A stretch of DNA of 41,295 nt from DATLYB01 sp964502525. Lineage in GTDB: Bacteria; Bacteroidota; Bacteroidia; Chitinophagales; CAIOSU01. The notes beneath the pieces were generated by a model that did not search any database, was not told the origin of the DNA, and worked only from the letters and a program-made list of their open reading frames with translations. The translations under genes and the position numbers were made by a program. The stretch spans positions 1-41,295 of the forward strand of contig CAZCXH010000025.1 in NCBI GenBank assembly GCA_964502525.1, written 5' to 3'. The first letter of the stretch is position 1; each line of letters starts with the position of its first letter. This document shows positions 18,323 to 28,200 of the stretch, piece by piece.

Positions 18323-18532
18323 TTTGTCACAATATTAGTGATAAAAATATTTCAGTGTATCTTGTGAGAGGGTGAGCAGTATTACTTGTTTCGTAGGGGG
18401 GGGCAGGATGACTAATCTGGTTTACCTTGAATACCAGAGAATTTCCCGACTGTTCATCAAGCAGGAGGTATAAGTCCGGAATGACAACTGTTCGATTGTG
18501 TGACTTAGCTTAATCTGTCCGACATTTTCAGC

Positions 18533-21229
18533 ATGAAGGAGCAAAAAATCGTTTTTAAGGATTTGGCGACTGCGGTTGCAAAATTAAAACGAGCATCCCG
18601 ATATGATGAGGCGCTGGCTCACCTTCATTCCGCCTTACCCTACTTTGAAAACCGTTGTTTATGGGATCATTATTTTGAAGTATGGGACGAAATCAGAAAT
18701 ATTAAAAATGACCTTGCTCAATATGAAGAAGTCATCCGCTATTGCAAAGCCAATCTTGATGCCTGTAAAAAGCTTCTCGGGGTGGAAAACGGCCACATTG
18801 GAGACATCTACAATGATATGGGGGCCAGCTATGGATTTAAAGGAGACCGTATTAAGCAATTATCCTATCATCTGAAATCGCTTAAGGTTCGCAGAAAAGT
18901 GTTCGGTGAAAACGACTTGAGCGTAGCGTTCAGTTACAATAATGTGGGTGTTAGTCATCATAATCTTGGCGATATTGACAAAGCTCTGCTTCATTACAAT
19001 AAGGCGATTGCCATCTGCATTCAACATCCGCGCAAACAAATTAAATGGTTGAGCAGCTTGTATAATAACCTGGCTGCTGTATTCAGCTTGAAGCAGGAAT
19101 ACGACAGTGCATTGGCACATTATGGTAAATCATTGGAGCATGCATACAACTACCTTGGCAAGAACCACGTTGCCGTGATGTTTACTCTGAACAACATTGG
19201 ACACGCTCTGTACAAAAAGGGGGATTTTCCTTCAGCACTGCGCCACTTCAACCGAGCGTATTCCCTAGTCGAAAAAAATTTCAATGGCATGCACTCCTTC
19301 CTTGGAACCATATGCATCAACAAAGCAAACTGTCATTCAAGCATCAGGCAAAACCGTAAGGCTATCTACTATTTAAAGAAAGCAGAGGATATACTGGATA
19401 AAACATTCGGGAAAAAGCATCCCACTCTATCGCTGGTTTATAACAGCATGGGGCGGATGTTCATGAACAAGGGCGACAATGAACAAGCGCTGCGGCACTT
19501 CCAAACCGCAATCATCTGCTTGTGCAACGGTTTTAACGATACCGATTATCGGAACAATCCTCCATTGGATTGCATCATATCCGAACCGCTCATGCTCGAA
19601 ATATTAACCAACAAAGCCCGGGCTTTATTTGATTATTATGAAAACCAAACAAAAGATTTACTTCATCTGAAAAACTCATTTGAAACCAGTGAGCTCGCAA
19701 TTGGCCTGATAGAGAGAATGCGAAAAAAGCTAACCGCAGAAGATTCCAAGCTGACCCTGACAGAACAGTCAGCTAAGGTGTTTGAATGTTGCGTCAATTC
19801 GGCTGCCAAGCTTTATTTCGTAAAACAGGAAGAGGAGTACTTAGCACAAGCATTCCGCATTTCCGAGAAAAACAAGGTCGCTGTCTTATCTGGCCTGCTC
19901 GCTGATTCGAGCGCCAAATTTTCATCAAAGATTCCGACAAACATGCTTGTAAGAGAGAAAAAGCTGAAAACGGAGATGACATTTCTTTCCAGGAAAATCA
20001 ATGAAGAAAAAATGAAAGGAGGTAGTTCTGCCCCCCTGCAATGGTTGCAGGGAAAATATTTCGATGCTTTCAGCAAGTATGAAACGCTTATTAAAAGTTT
20101 TGAAAAATCGTTTCCTGATTATTACAGGCTAAAGTATAACCATGATGTAGCTTCCATGGAAGCCATTCAGTCAAAGCTGGGTTCAGACGAAGCGATGGTG
20201 GAATATCTTATCAACACCGACCGGATTTTTATTTATTTAATCACGAAAAGTTCAGCAGATCTTTTTTTATGTGCCAAACCACGGGAGTTCGAAGGGATCA
20301 TCTCGCAATTGCTTTCCTCCATCAATCATTTTGAGAAGCGCGATTTTATCGAAGCAGCAATCGCACTATATCAGTTGCTATTAAAGCCGGCAGAGAATAT
20401 TTTCAAAGGCAAGCGCAGGCTGATTATCATTTCTGAGGGATCGCTTTGTTATGTTCCGTTTGAAGCGCTGCTGCCGGAACAACCTGATTACCATGCTACT
20501 TACAACTCTCTGCCTTATTTAGTCAATCGTTATGCGGTGAGCTATCATTATTCTGCCACGCTCTTTTTGCAACAATTTCACGTTCACGAAACAGCTCTGT
20601 ACAAAAATGATTTTTTGGGCATTGCCCCTGTTTATGAAAAACCTGCCCTTATTGGTAAGGATGTTTTTCCAAATCTGCTGCACTCTAAAAAAGAAGTAGA
20701 AGACGTGTCTTCAATAGTTAGGAAAAACCGGCAAAGAGCAAAAATCCTATTGCTTGAAGAAGCTACCATCAATAATTTCAGGCGTTACGCCAAACGCAGC
20801 AAGTTTGTTCTTGTTTCAGCGCACCAAGCTGTAAATGAACGGGAGTATTTACTCTCAGGCATCATCTTTTCATCGCAGCATAGCCTGAATGACTATCAAA
20901 TCCTCACTATTAGCGAAGCCTACAACCTCGAGATTAATGCCGACCTTGTAGTGCTGAACTGCTGCGAAACCGGCATCGGCAAGCTGGCAAAAGGAGAAGG
21001 CATGATGGCGCTCAACCGCGGGTTCCTGTATGCGGGAGCGAGGAACATCATTTACACGCTTTTCAAAATACCGGATAACTCGGCTGGCGCATTGACGAAA
21101 TCACTTTTCACGCGCATCCTCAGCGGTGAATCCTATTCAAAAGCATTGCAGGAAGCGAAGCTGGAACTCATCGCCCGCCCCGAATTCACGCCTAAGGCAT
21201 GGGCGGGGTATGTGATGATTGGGGAATGA
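18533..21229 (+). CDS. TPR-CHAT protein 2 (paralogue)
   Basis: An 898-residue paralogue of the protein at 14271, with the same order of parts: TPRs at about 10-320 (for example FSYNNVGVSHHNLGDIDKAL), a helical linker, and a C-terminal CHAT domain with LIIISEGSLCYVPFEALL, VSAHQ (His764), LNCCETGIGKLAKGEG (Cys810/Cys811) and PKAWAGYVMIG. His764 and Cys811 are the expected dyad, so both copies look catalytically competent. The copies are clearly related but well diverged, so the duplication is not recent. The gene begins 232 bases upstream-to-upstream from the sigma factor gene, from which it is transcribed divergently. An eight-G run lies in the shared upstream region. No promoter with both consensus boxes was found. 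Confidence 0.88.
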   Translation: MKEQKIVFKDLATAVAKLKRASRYDEALAHLHSALPYFENRCLWDHYFEVWDEIRNIKNDLAQYEEVIRYCKANLDACKKLLGVENGHIGDIYNDMGASYGFKGDRIKQLSYHLKSLKVRRKVFGENDLSVAFSYNNVGVSHHNLGDIDKALLHYNKAIAICIQHPRKQIKWLSSLYNNLAAVFSLKQEYDSALAHYGKSLEHAYNYLGKNHVAVMFTLNNIGHALYKKGDFPSALRHFNRAYSLVEKNFNGMHSFLGTICINKANCHSSIRQNRKAIYYLKKAEDILDKTFGKKHPTLSLVYNSMGRMFMNKGDNEQALRHFQTAIICLCNGFNDTDYRNNPPLDCIISEPLMLEILTNKARALFDYYENQTKDLLHLKNSFETSELAIGLIERMRKKLTAEDSKLTLTEQSAKVFECCVNSAAKLYFVKQEEEYLAQAFRISEKNKVAVLSGLLADSSAKFSSKIPTNMLVREKKLKTEMTFLSRKINEEKMKGGSSAPLQWLQGKYFDAFSKYETLIKSFEKSFPDYYRLKYNHDVASMEAIQSKLGSDEAMVEYLINTDRIFIYLITKSSADLFLCAKPREFEGIISQLLSSINHFEKRDFIEAAIALYQLLLKPAENIFKGKRRLIIISEGSLCYVPFEALLPEQPDYHATYNSLPYLVNRYAVSYHYSATLFLQQFHVHETALYKNDFLGIAPVYEKPALIGKDVFPNLLHSKKEVEDVSSIVRKNRQRAKILLLEEATINNFRRYAKRSKFVLVSAHQAVNEREYLLSGIIFSSQHSLNDYQILTISEAYNLEINADLVVLNCCETGIGKLAKGEGMMALNRGFLYAGARNIIYTLFKIPDNSAGALTKSLFTRILSGESYSKALQEAKLELIARPEFTPKAWAGYVMIGE

Positions 21230-21324
21230 AACCGGAATTCCATCCCCGATTCAAATATTCCCGATTTACAGCACTCCTGTGATTTTCCCTGGTTTTCCCG
21301 ACATACTGTCAAAACCACACAGTC

Positions 21325-21435
21325 ATGAAAACATTAAAACTTAAAACCGCGCAATGGACTTCACATCCGTTCTTCAAAGCGTATGTCATTGCATGGCTGC
21401 TAAAACTTTTGATTGTGATTTTAATATTCAATTAA
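21325..21435 (+). CDS. Small single-helix membrane peptide (36 residues)
   Basis: ATG at 21325 opens a 36-codon frame with a basic start (MKTLKLKTAQW) and a hydrophobic C-terminal helix (about 20-35: YVIAWLLKLLIVILIF), ending at TAA. It fills the gap between the second TPR-CHAT gene and the next secreted protein, and starts 21 bases before that gene. It has the look of a small inner-membrane protein or a type I toxin-like peptide. There is no homologue I can name and no clear ribosome-binding site, so it could be a chance frame. Confidence 0.4.
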   Translation: MKTLKLKTAQWTSHPFFKAYVIAWLLKLLIVILIFN

Positions 21436-21456
21436 TCACCTTAAAACCCCAAACCG

Positions 21457-21894
21457 ATGCTACGTCAAGTTGTCTTTTCCGCAATACTGCTCCACTTAGC
21501 CTGCAGCCTCATTGCTCAGGGTGACTCCATCACTTCTGCCCCGGTACTCGTAAAAACCGACTCGTTCGGCAACATCGAATGGACGCTTTCCGCCACTGCT
21601 GATTTTTCGTACTATTTGCCGGAGATCCGGCATACGGCTGATGGCGGATTAATCCTTCTTGCCTGTCCAGCTATCATAAAGCAGGATTCATGGTCTGATC
21701 AGTTTCACATTTTTCATCGTGCGGCAAACCAGCCGGTTTTAGCGTCCGATATTTCATTGGAGGGGTTCTCTTCTGTTGTGGAAAAATCATTCCATCAATT
21801 GGCGCTGCTGGGCTTTACGGTCAACGTGATTCTCTTGCCTGTATCGAAAGGACAGGTTCGCAATTCGGACTTGCCGTCCACTGAAAAACAATAG
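21457..21894 (+). CDS. Small secreted protein with one propeller-blade-like motif
   Basis: A 145-residue protein with a signal peptide (about 1-21, ending LIAQ). Residues 30-70 (LVKTDSFGNIEWTLS, then HTADGGLILLA) match one repeat of the 3082-residue protein encoded convergently at 22291-31539, so it carries about one blade of the same beta-propeller family. The rest of the sequence is not recognisable and no T9SS sorting domain is present. It may be a decayed relic of a longer repeat protein or a small partner of it. The lipoprotein gene begins 8 bases downstream, so the two are probably co-transcribed. Confidence 0.65.
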   Translation: MLRQVVFSAILLHLACSLIAQGDSITSAPVLVKTDSFGNIEWTLSATADFSYYLPEIRHTADGGLILLACPAIIKQDSWSDQFHIFHRAANQPVLASDISLEGFSSVVEKSFHQLALLGFTVNVILLPVSKGQVRNSDLPSTEKQ

Positions 21895-21902
21895 CGCTTG
21901 CC

Positions 21903-22277
21903 ATGCGATACGTCCGAACTTTTGCCATTTTCTTTTCTGCGCTCCCCGCATTATTTTTCAACTCGTGCTCAACAGAGCCTGACTTCATCACGATTCCCTG
22001 TTCTGTTTACGGAAAGGAATCAAACACCCACCTCGAAGTTGTCAATCCACTTTCATTGGACGTGATTGTACGCGCTCCCGCTGATAGCATTATTGCATTT
22101 ATTCCTTCGGCTTCCTGCGCTTCACTTTACCTTTCACCCGGAGATCGCACCATTTATTTTCTTACCTGCGAACAACTAAGTGCCGTCAACTGCGAGAAGT
22201 TCAAATTAATCAGGTCGTTGCGCCTGGAGTTTGAACAGGGATCCTCAGTTACAATTAATACTAAGGATCTTTTTTAG
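21903..22277 (+). CDS. Small putative lipoprotein
   Basis: A 124-residue protein. The N-terminal hydrophobic segment ends in FFNSC (Cys22), which fits a lipoprotein signal with cysteine at the processing site; the residues after it (STEPD) are typical of Bacteroidota lipoproteins. The mature part is beta-rich with four cysteines (about 33, 73, 89 and 97), two pairs of which could be disulphides. No family recognised. It follows the previous gene by 8 bases and converges on the giant repeat-protein gene with 13 bases between stops. Confidence 0.65.
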   Translation: MRYVRTFAIFFSALPALFFNSCSTEPDFITIPCSVYGKESNTHLEVVNPLSLDVIVRAPADSIIAFIPSASCASLYLSPGDRTIYFLTCEQLSAVNCEKFKLIRSLRLEFEQGSSVTINTKDLF

Positions 22278-22290
22278 GAGAGATTTCTTT

Positions 22291-25200
22291 CTATTTATTC
22301 ACCACGAAAACTTTCTCCCGTTTCACGTCACCCTTCAGGGTTGTGGTCTTTACAAGAAAGCATGCGCTTGGTTTCGTTTGAAAATCTATCATGTAAGTGC
22401 CGGTTGACTGCGTCTTTATATCATGCATCCTTCTCCCGATCAAATCAAACACTTCGATCCTTGCCTCAACCGTCTCTTTCATTTGAAAGTCAACGTAAAT
22501 TTTACCTCCATAGCTGAATATTTTTATCCTTTCAGCTTCCATGACACTGGTTCCCGTGAATAATTTCAGCACCTGTACCTCGACCGAATACTCATCATTA
22601 CAATCACTATTACTGGCATTAAGACTGATAGGATAAACACCTGGGAATGAATAAACATGAGTTGGATGTTCAGCGTAGCTTGTGACGCTGTCGCCAAAGC
22701 TCCATTCGTACTGCAATGCTCCAACTGAAGTGTTATGAATCGTGATGCTATCACCTGCGTGAAACACTAGATTGGAAATTTCAAATCCCGCAGTTACTTT
22801 TTCCTTCGCATCCAGTTCTATGTACTTGGTTACGCTGTATCCATACCGGTCATCTAACATCAGAACGTATCTTCCGCCTTCAAGTCCTGAGTACAAAGCG
22901 GAGCCGTTGAAATTTTTAACAGAATCAACAACGAACCCCGATTCGTCTTTGAGCACAAAATCCCAATCATAGTTGCCGGGTTGCTCAATGAAGATTTGCC
23001 CATCGTTGCCTGCGCATCCTTCCTGTTGAGTTGAGATGAGCATCTGCGGATTGAAATGCAGCAGAAATCGTCCGTTATCATTTCCTTTCGCAACATGGAA
23101 GGTATGGCTTGAATCAACCCTCAGGTTATACATGTTACCCGTAAGCGTATCTTCGAGCAGTATCACTACGGTTTCATCCAACGTCTCCACCTTTTTCAGG
23201 TTGATGATATAATCGCCATCCGCCCCCGCATTCACTCCGAGTTGAACGGTTCTGTTGTTTTCAAGCGGAGGAAAACTCTGAATCGCGCAACTCTTGCCGT
23301 CAAGAAGTGAATAGAACGCAATGTTTTGTTCTCCGAAAAACTTTTTGGCATCGTAGCGGATGTCCATGCTGTCGGTTGCATCATCAAGAAATGCGATGAG
23401 TGTTTCGTTGTAGGCGCTGTCGGGTCCGATAATGTTCATCCACAGACGCTCAATGGGAGCGAGGCGAAAGAAGGCATCATTCTGAGTGGTTCTCATGCTG
23501 TTGGTGAAAATCACGGAGCCGTTGCCGTTAGCGATCTTCTCTGCAAAGAAGCCCTGCGCGGTGGCGATTTGTCCATTAAACGGTTTGCCGCTATTGGGGC
23601 CAATGGCGCCTGCACCGTTCCATACAACAAAGTCATTGAATTGATATCCAGAACCACCGGTGGCATCATCGTCCCATAAGTATATTGAGCCGTACATTGT
23701 TCCAATGTTTGAATCAACAAAAGCCTGCGCACTAATAGCGGAAGGGAAGGGGTTGCCAAGAAAATTGTAGCCTACGGTAGTTACCGCATTTTTCGTCACG
23801 CTCACGGTAACGGGCGCTCCAGTAGGAGCATTTCCGGGAGGTCCGGCAAATGAAACCGTTCCCCCACCCTGCGAGATGTAGCCGATTCCCGGCTGCATCA
23901 GGCCTGACGCATCCATCCACCCTTCGCGTATATCATCCAAACTGGTTCCGATGGCAGAATCCACATCGAAGTAATAGAGCCTGCTGCCGAGTATGCTGAC
24001 ATTAGCTCCGGTTACCGGGGATGACCAGTAGTTCCATTTGATCGGATTGGTTTGCCCAAGTTGCTTGTAAGAAATATTTCCAATGACATCGCCTTCGCCT
24101 CCTGGTGTGCCTGATCCGTGCAGTAGCGATGAGCCGGGTTCGAGGAACAGCTTGTTGTTGGTGTGCAGCGTGCTTCCTCCTGCAACCTTGACAATGCCAT
24201 TAAAAAAAGTGGATGAGCCGGTAAGGTATTGATTGTTGCATGGATTTTTGAAATGCAATTTACCTGATCCGGAGATGGTGCCGTTATTGTTAAGATTACC
24301 GTAAATCTCAAGTTCACCTCCGATGTTCAAGCCAGCGCCTGACTGAATTGTAAAATGGTTGGCTTCGGCAACTATTGACCCGCCAACCGATGGAATGAAA
24401 GGAACAGGAGTGCCTGAGGATATGAGCACATTGCTTGATGAATTTGGAACCACATTTGGATTCCAGTTGGTTTCAGTAAACCAATCTGTGGTGTTGCCGA
24501 CCCAAATCAAAAACGATGATCCTGAAACATTGCTGCACAACGAACTATCTCGCACCTGACTGCAATCTGCGGAAGAAATCAGGCTGTTGGCGGTTCCCCC
24601 GGAACCGACTGATGTTGACGTGGACGCTGTGGTTAGTGTGAGGCTGGCAACGGTAGTGCTGTGGGAAACGGAATTGCATCCGCTGACTCCGTTTGGATTC
24701 GTCTTTAAAAAATATCCATCGGTATCTCCAAATCCAAAGCTGTTGGTTAAGCCGGTGCAAGCATATCCTCCATCGATAGTAATCGCGATTGAGTATATCT
24801 CTTCAACCGCGGTACCACCTACTGACTCCGACCACAGCAGGTTGCCGTTTGAATCTGTCTTGAGCAGCCATACATCATGAGGAGAAACGAAACCCTTGCT
24901 ACCCCCAAAAACATATCCTCCATCTGAGGTTAGGTTAAGAGCTTCCGCATAATCGCTGATGCCGGAGATGCCATATGTTTTCGACCAAACTACATTTGCG
25001 TTCGAATCCGTTCTGGCAAGGAAGTAATCTTGGCTTCCAGAAACGGAAGGCGTCCATTTATTACCCAATATTATCAAGTCTCCGTCTGGAGTAATCTTGA
25101 TTTTGCTTATAGATTCTGCTTCAGAAGTACCAATCGTTTTAATCCATACACTATTGCCGCCTGCATTGATTTTCACAATGTATCCATCTCCACTTCCGGA

Positions 25201-28200
25201 GCCAAAACCTGAGCCTTCAGTGGAACCCCCAACAATGTATGCACCGCCCACGGTCTGCACTATCGTATTTGCAAATTCTTCACCGGAACCTCCAAAAGTT
25301 TTTTCCCATTCTAAATTTCCATTCGCATCAACTTTGACCACGTAAAAATCTTTGCCTCCTGCACCAAAGCCATCCGAGTAGCCGACTGTAATAATGCCGC
25401 CATCGGTTGTCACTTGCGCATGGCGGGCATGTTCATTTCCATTGCCTCCAATTGTTCTTGACCAAATCTGGTCACCTTGCGCATCTGTCCGCACGATATA
25501 GATTTGTTCGTTGTCGGGGCTGATATTTGATTTTCCCGATTTCCCTGCAGCCATGTAGCCACCATCAGGCATTTGAGCGACATAGAAGAAAGTAGCATCC
25601 ACTTCTCCCGCGTTATAAGTTTTGCTCCAAGCCGTAGTCCCGTTTGCATCAGTTTTGACCAACAAAGCGCCATCCGAAACAGGGTCTCTGGATAATCCCG
25701 CGAGAATAAAACCATTATCCGAAGTCTGCTTTATGTCCCAGCAGTAGTCGAGGGATGCAGTGCCGATGACTTTTTGAAACATAATAGCCGGTGCCGAAAT
25801 AGTTGCTGAGTCAATCACCCAACAACCGTAATTGTCGGTTACTGTAACGATGTAAAGTCCGGAGGAAAGGTTCGACAAATCTTCTGTCGTTTGCATCGTT
25901 GACCAGTTGTATGCATAACTCCCACTCCCCCCATTGACGGTTAAGTTGATGTAGCCATTGTTGCAGCCTGCGCAACTAACATCTGTCTTAGAAATGCTTG
26001 TTGATAGCAACGGATGCTCAACGGAAGATGAACTGTTGGAACACAGAACACTGTCCAATTGCAAAGCGCAAGTGGCTGTTGCCGGTGAAACTGATGGGGT
26101 TCCTCCGGTGCCGGTCGCATTTGCCGGAGTACTCACGGTAAAAGTAATGTTGGATACAGTTGTGACTGATGAAAGCAAATTGCAGCCGGAATTACCCTGC
26201 GCATCCGTTTTCATCATAAAAGCATCAACGCTGCCGGTGCCAAAGCTGCGGGTTTGTCCGGCACAAATAAACCCTCCATCTGCAGTCAGCTTCACACTAT
26301 GAATTTCATCTTCATCCAAACCTCCATGGGCTTTTGTCCATTCGATATTTCCGCTTGCATCAGTTTTTATCAAATAAAAGTCCTCGTTGGTTCCGAGACC
26401 CCTTTGACCACTGATGATATAACCTCCATCGGATGCCAACTCGATTGAACTGACATAATCGGGACCACCCGAAGCCGCATGTGACTTTGCCCATTGCACA
26501 GTCCCGGAAGCGTCTGTTTTCAATATCAAAATATCCTGGCCTGGATTAAACATGGTACCGGTAATCGCATATCCATTGTCAACGGTTTGAATCAATGCAA
26601 CTCCCGATGTGCCGAGAGTATTGCACGAGCGGCTCCAGGATAAATTTCCGTTTGCGTCTGTTTTGATAAGATAAAGTTGTGAGTTGCCGTCCGTACCGAC
26701 AATCGCAAACCCTCCATCATTGGTTTGAATGACATCTGCCCCATTATCATCTCCGGAACCTCCAAAGGTTTTTGTCCATTGCTGATTTCCGCTTGAGTCC
26801 ACCTTTACTAAGTAAACATCACGTCCTCCCGCTCCAAAACTGTTTGTATTACCCACCATTATCATTCCGCCATCGGTAGTAAAAGAAGCTTTGGAGAACA
26901 CATCATTACCAGCACCGCCATAAGTTTTTGACCAAAGCAGGTCTCCCTGCAAATTGGTTTTAATTAAATAAAAATCCGGGTTTGTTGCTAAACCGCCCGG
27001 AGCATAAATTTTTCCGGCTCCGACATATCCGCCAGTTATTTCACTTATGAAATCAAACCGCTCCTCCCGGTTTTCACCATAAGTCTTTTGCCATACAGTA
27101 TTTCCAAATACATCAGTCTTGACAAGCAAGGCAAGATTTTCGGTATATGCAGCATTGCTGTAATTCCCGGCAAGAATATATCCGCCATCAGCAGTTGGAG
27201 CAACATCTGAGAAACGCTCCACATCGTCTGTTTTATAAACTTTCTGAAAAGCCAACAGCGTTCCTCCAACAACAGCGGTGTCAGCAATTGAGCATCCGTA
27301 ATTATCCGAAACGGCTACTATGTATGTTCCGGGATATAAGTTAGAAAGGTCTTCGGTCGTTTGTCCCGATGACCATGCAAAGCTGTAACTACCGCTTCCA
27401 CCGTTGACAGATAGATTGATGGAGCCATCATTGCAGCCGGTGCAGGTGACATCAGTTTTGGAAATGGAGGTGGAGAGTTTTTGGTAAGTGATGACGCTCG
27501 CGCTGTTAGAACATAACACCCCGTCAATCATTTCCACGCAGTTCTCAACTACGGCAGGATTACCGGTCATTACACCAGAACCTATTGTTGAAGATGGAGT
27601 ACCTTCTGAATTTGCAGGGCTGGTTACCATTGTATTGGGAGTTAACTGATTGCAAACGCTATTACCGAGGTTATCTGTCTTAACCACATAAATATCGAAA
27701 TCACCGGCACCGAAACTTGTGGTGAACCCGTTCATAATATAACCACCATCTAATGTTGGTGAAACAGAATTAAAATACTCTCTGCCAGACATGCCATAAA
27801 CCCTTATCCATTGTGGATTGCCATTGGAATCAGTTTTAATCAAATAACCATCTTCCGGACTGATATTGCCCCTTTGCCCGCAGATAATGAATCCCCCATC
27901 AAAGGTTTTTTTTATAGAAGCGCCATAATCTGGATTAGCTTCACCAAAAGTTTTCATCCATAAAGGGTTCCCGGAGGAGTCGGTTTTCATTAAAAACACC
28001 TCAAATGGTGCATGTGAAACTCCTGTTGCCATATATCCGCCATCAGAGGTCTGCACAACTTCAATTCCTTGGAATATCGCGCTGTACGTTTTTTCCCATT
28101 GCAAATTTCCGTTCGCATCGGTTTTTATAAGCGCTGCATTTGAGGCTGAATAAATTGTTGCAACAATGAATCCGCCATCCGAAGTTTCCCGAACTCCGTA

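Noticed and set aside
14271..21229. Type III-E CRISPR (Craspase) locus
   Set aside because: There are no Cas genes, no repeat array and no Csx30-like large protein; only the protease-sigma theme is shared.
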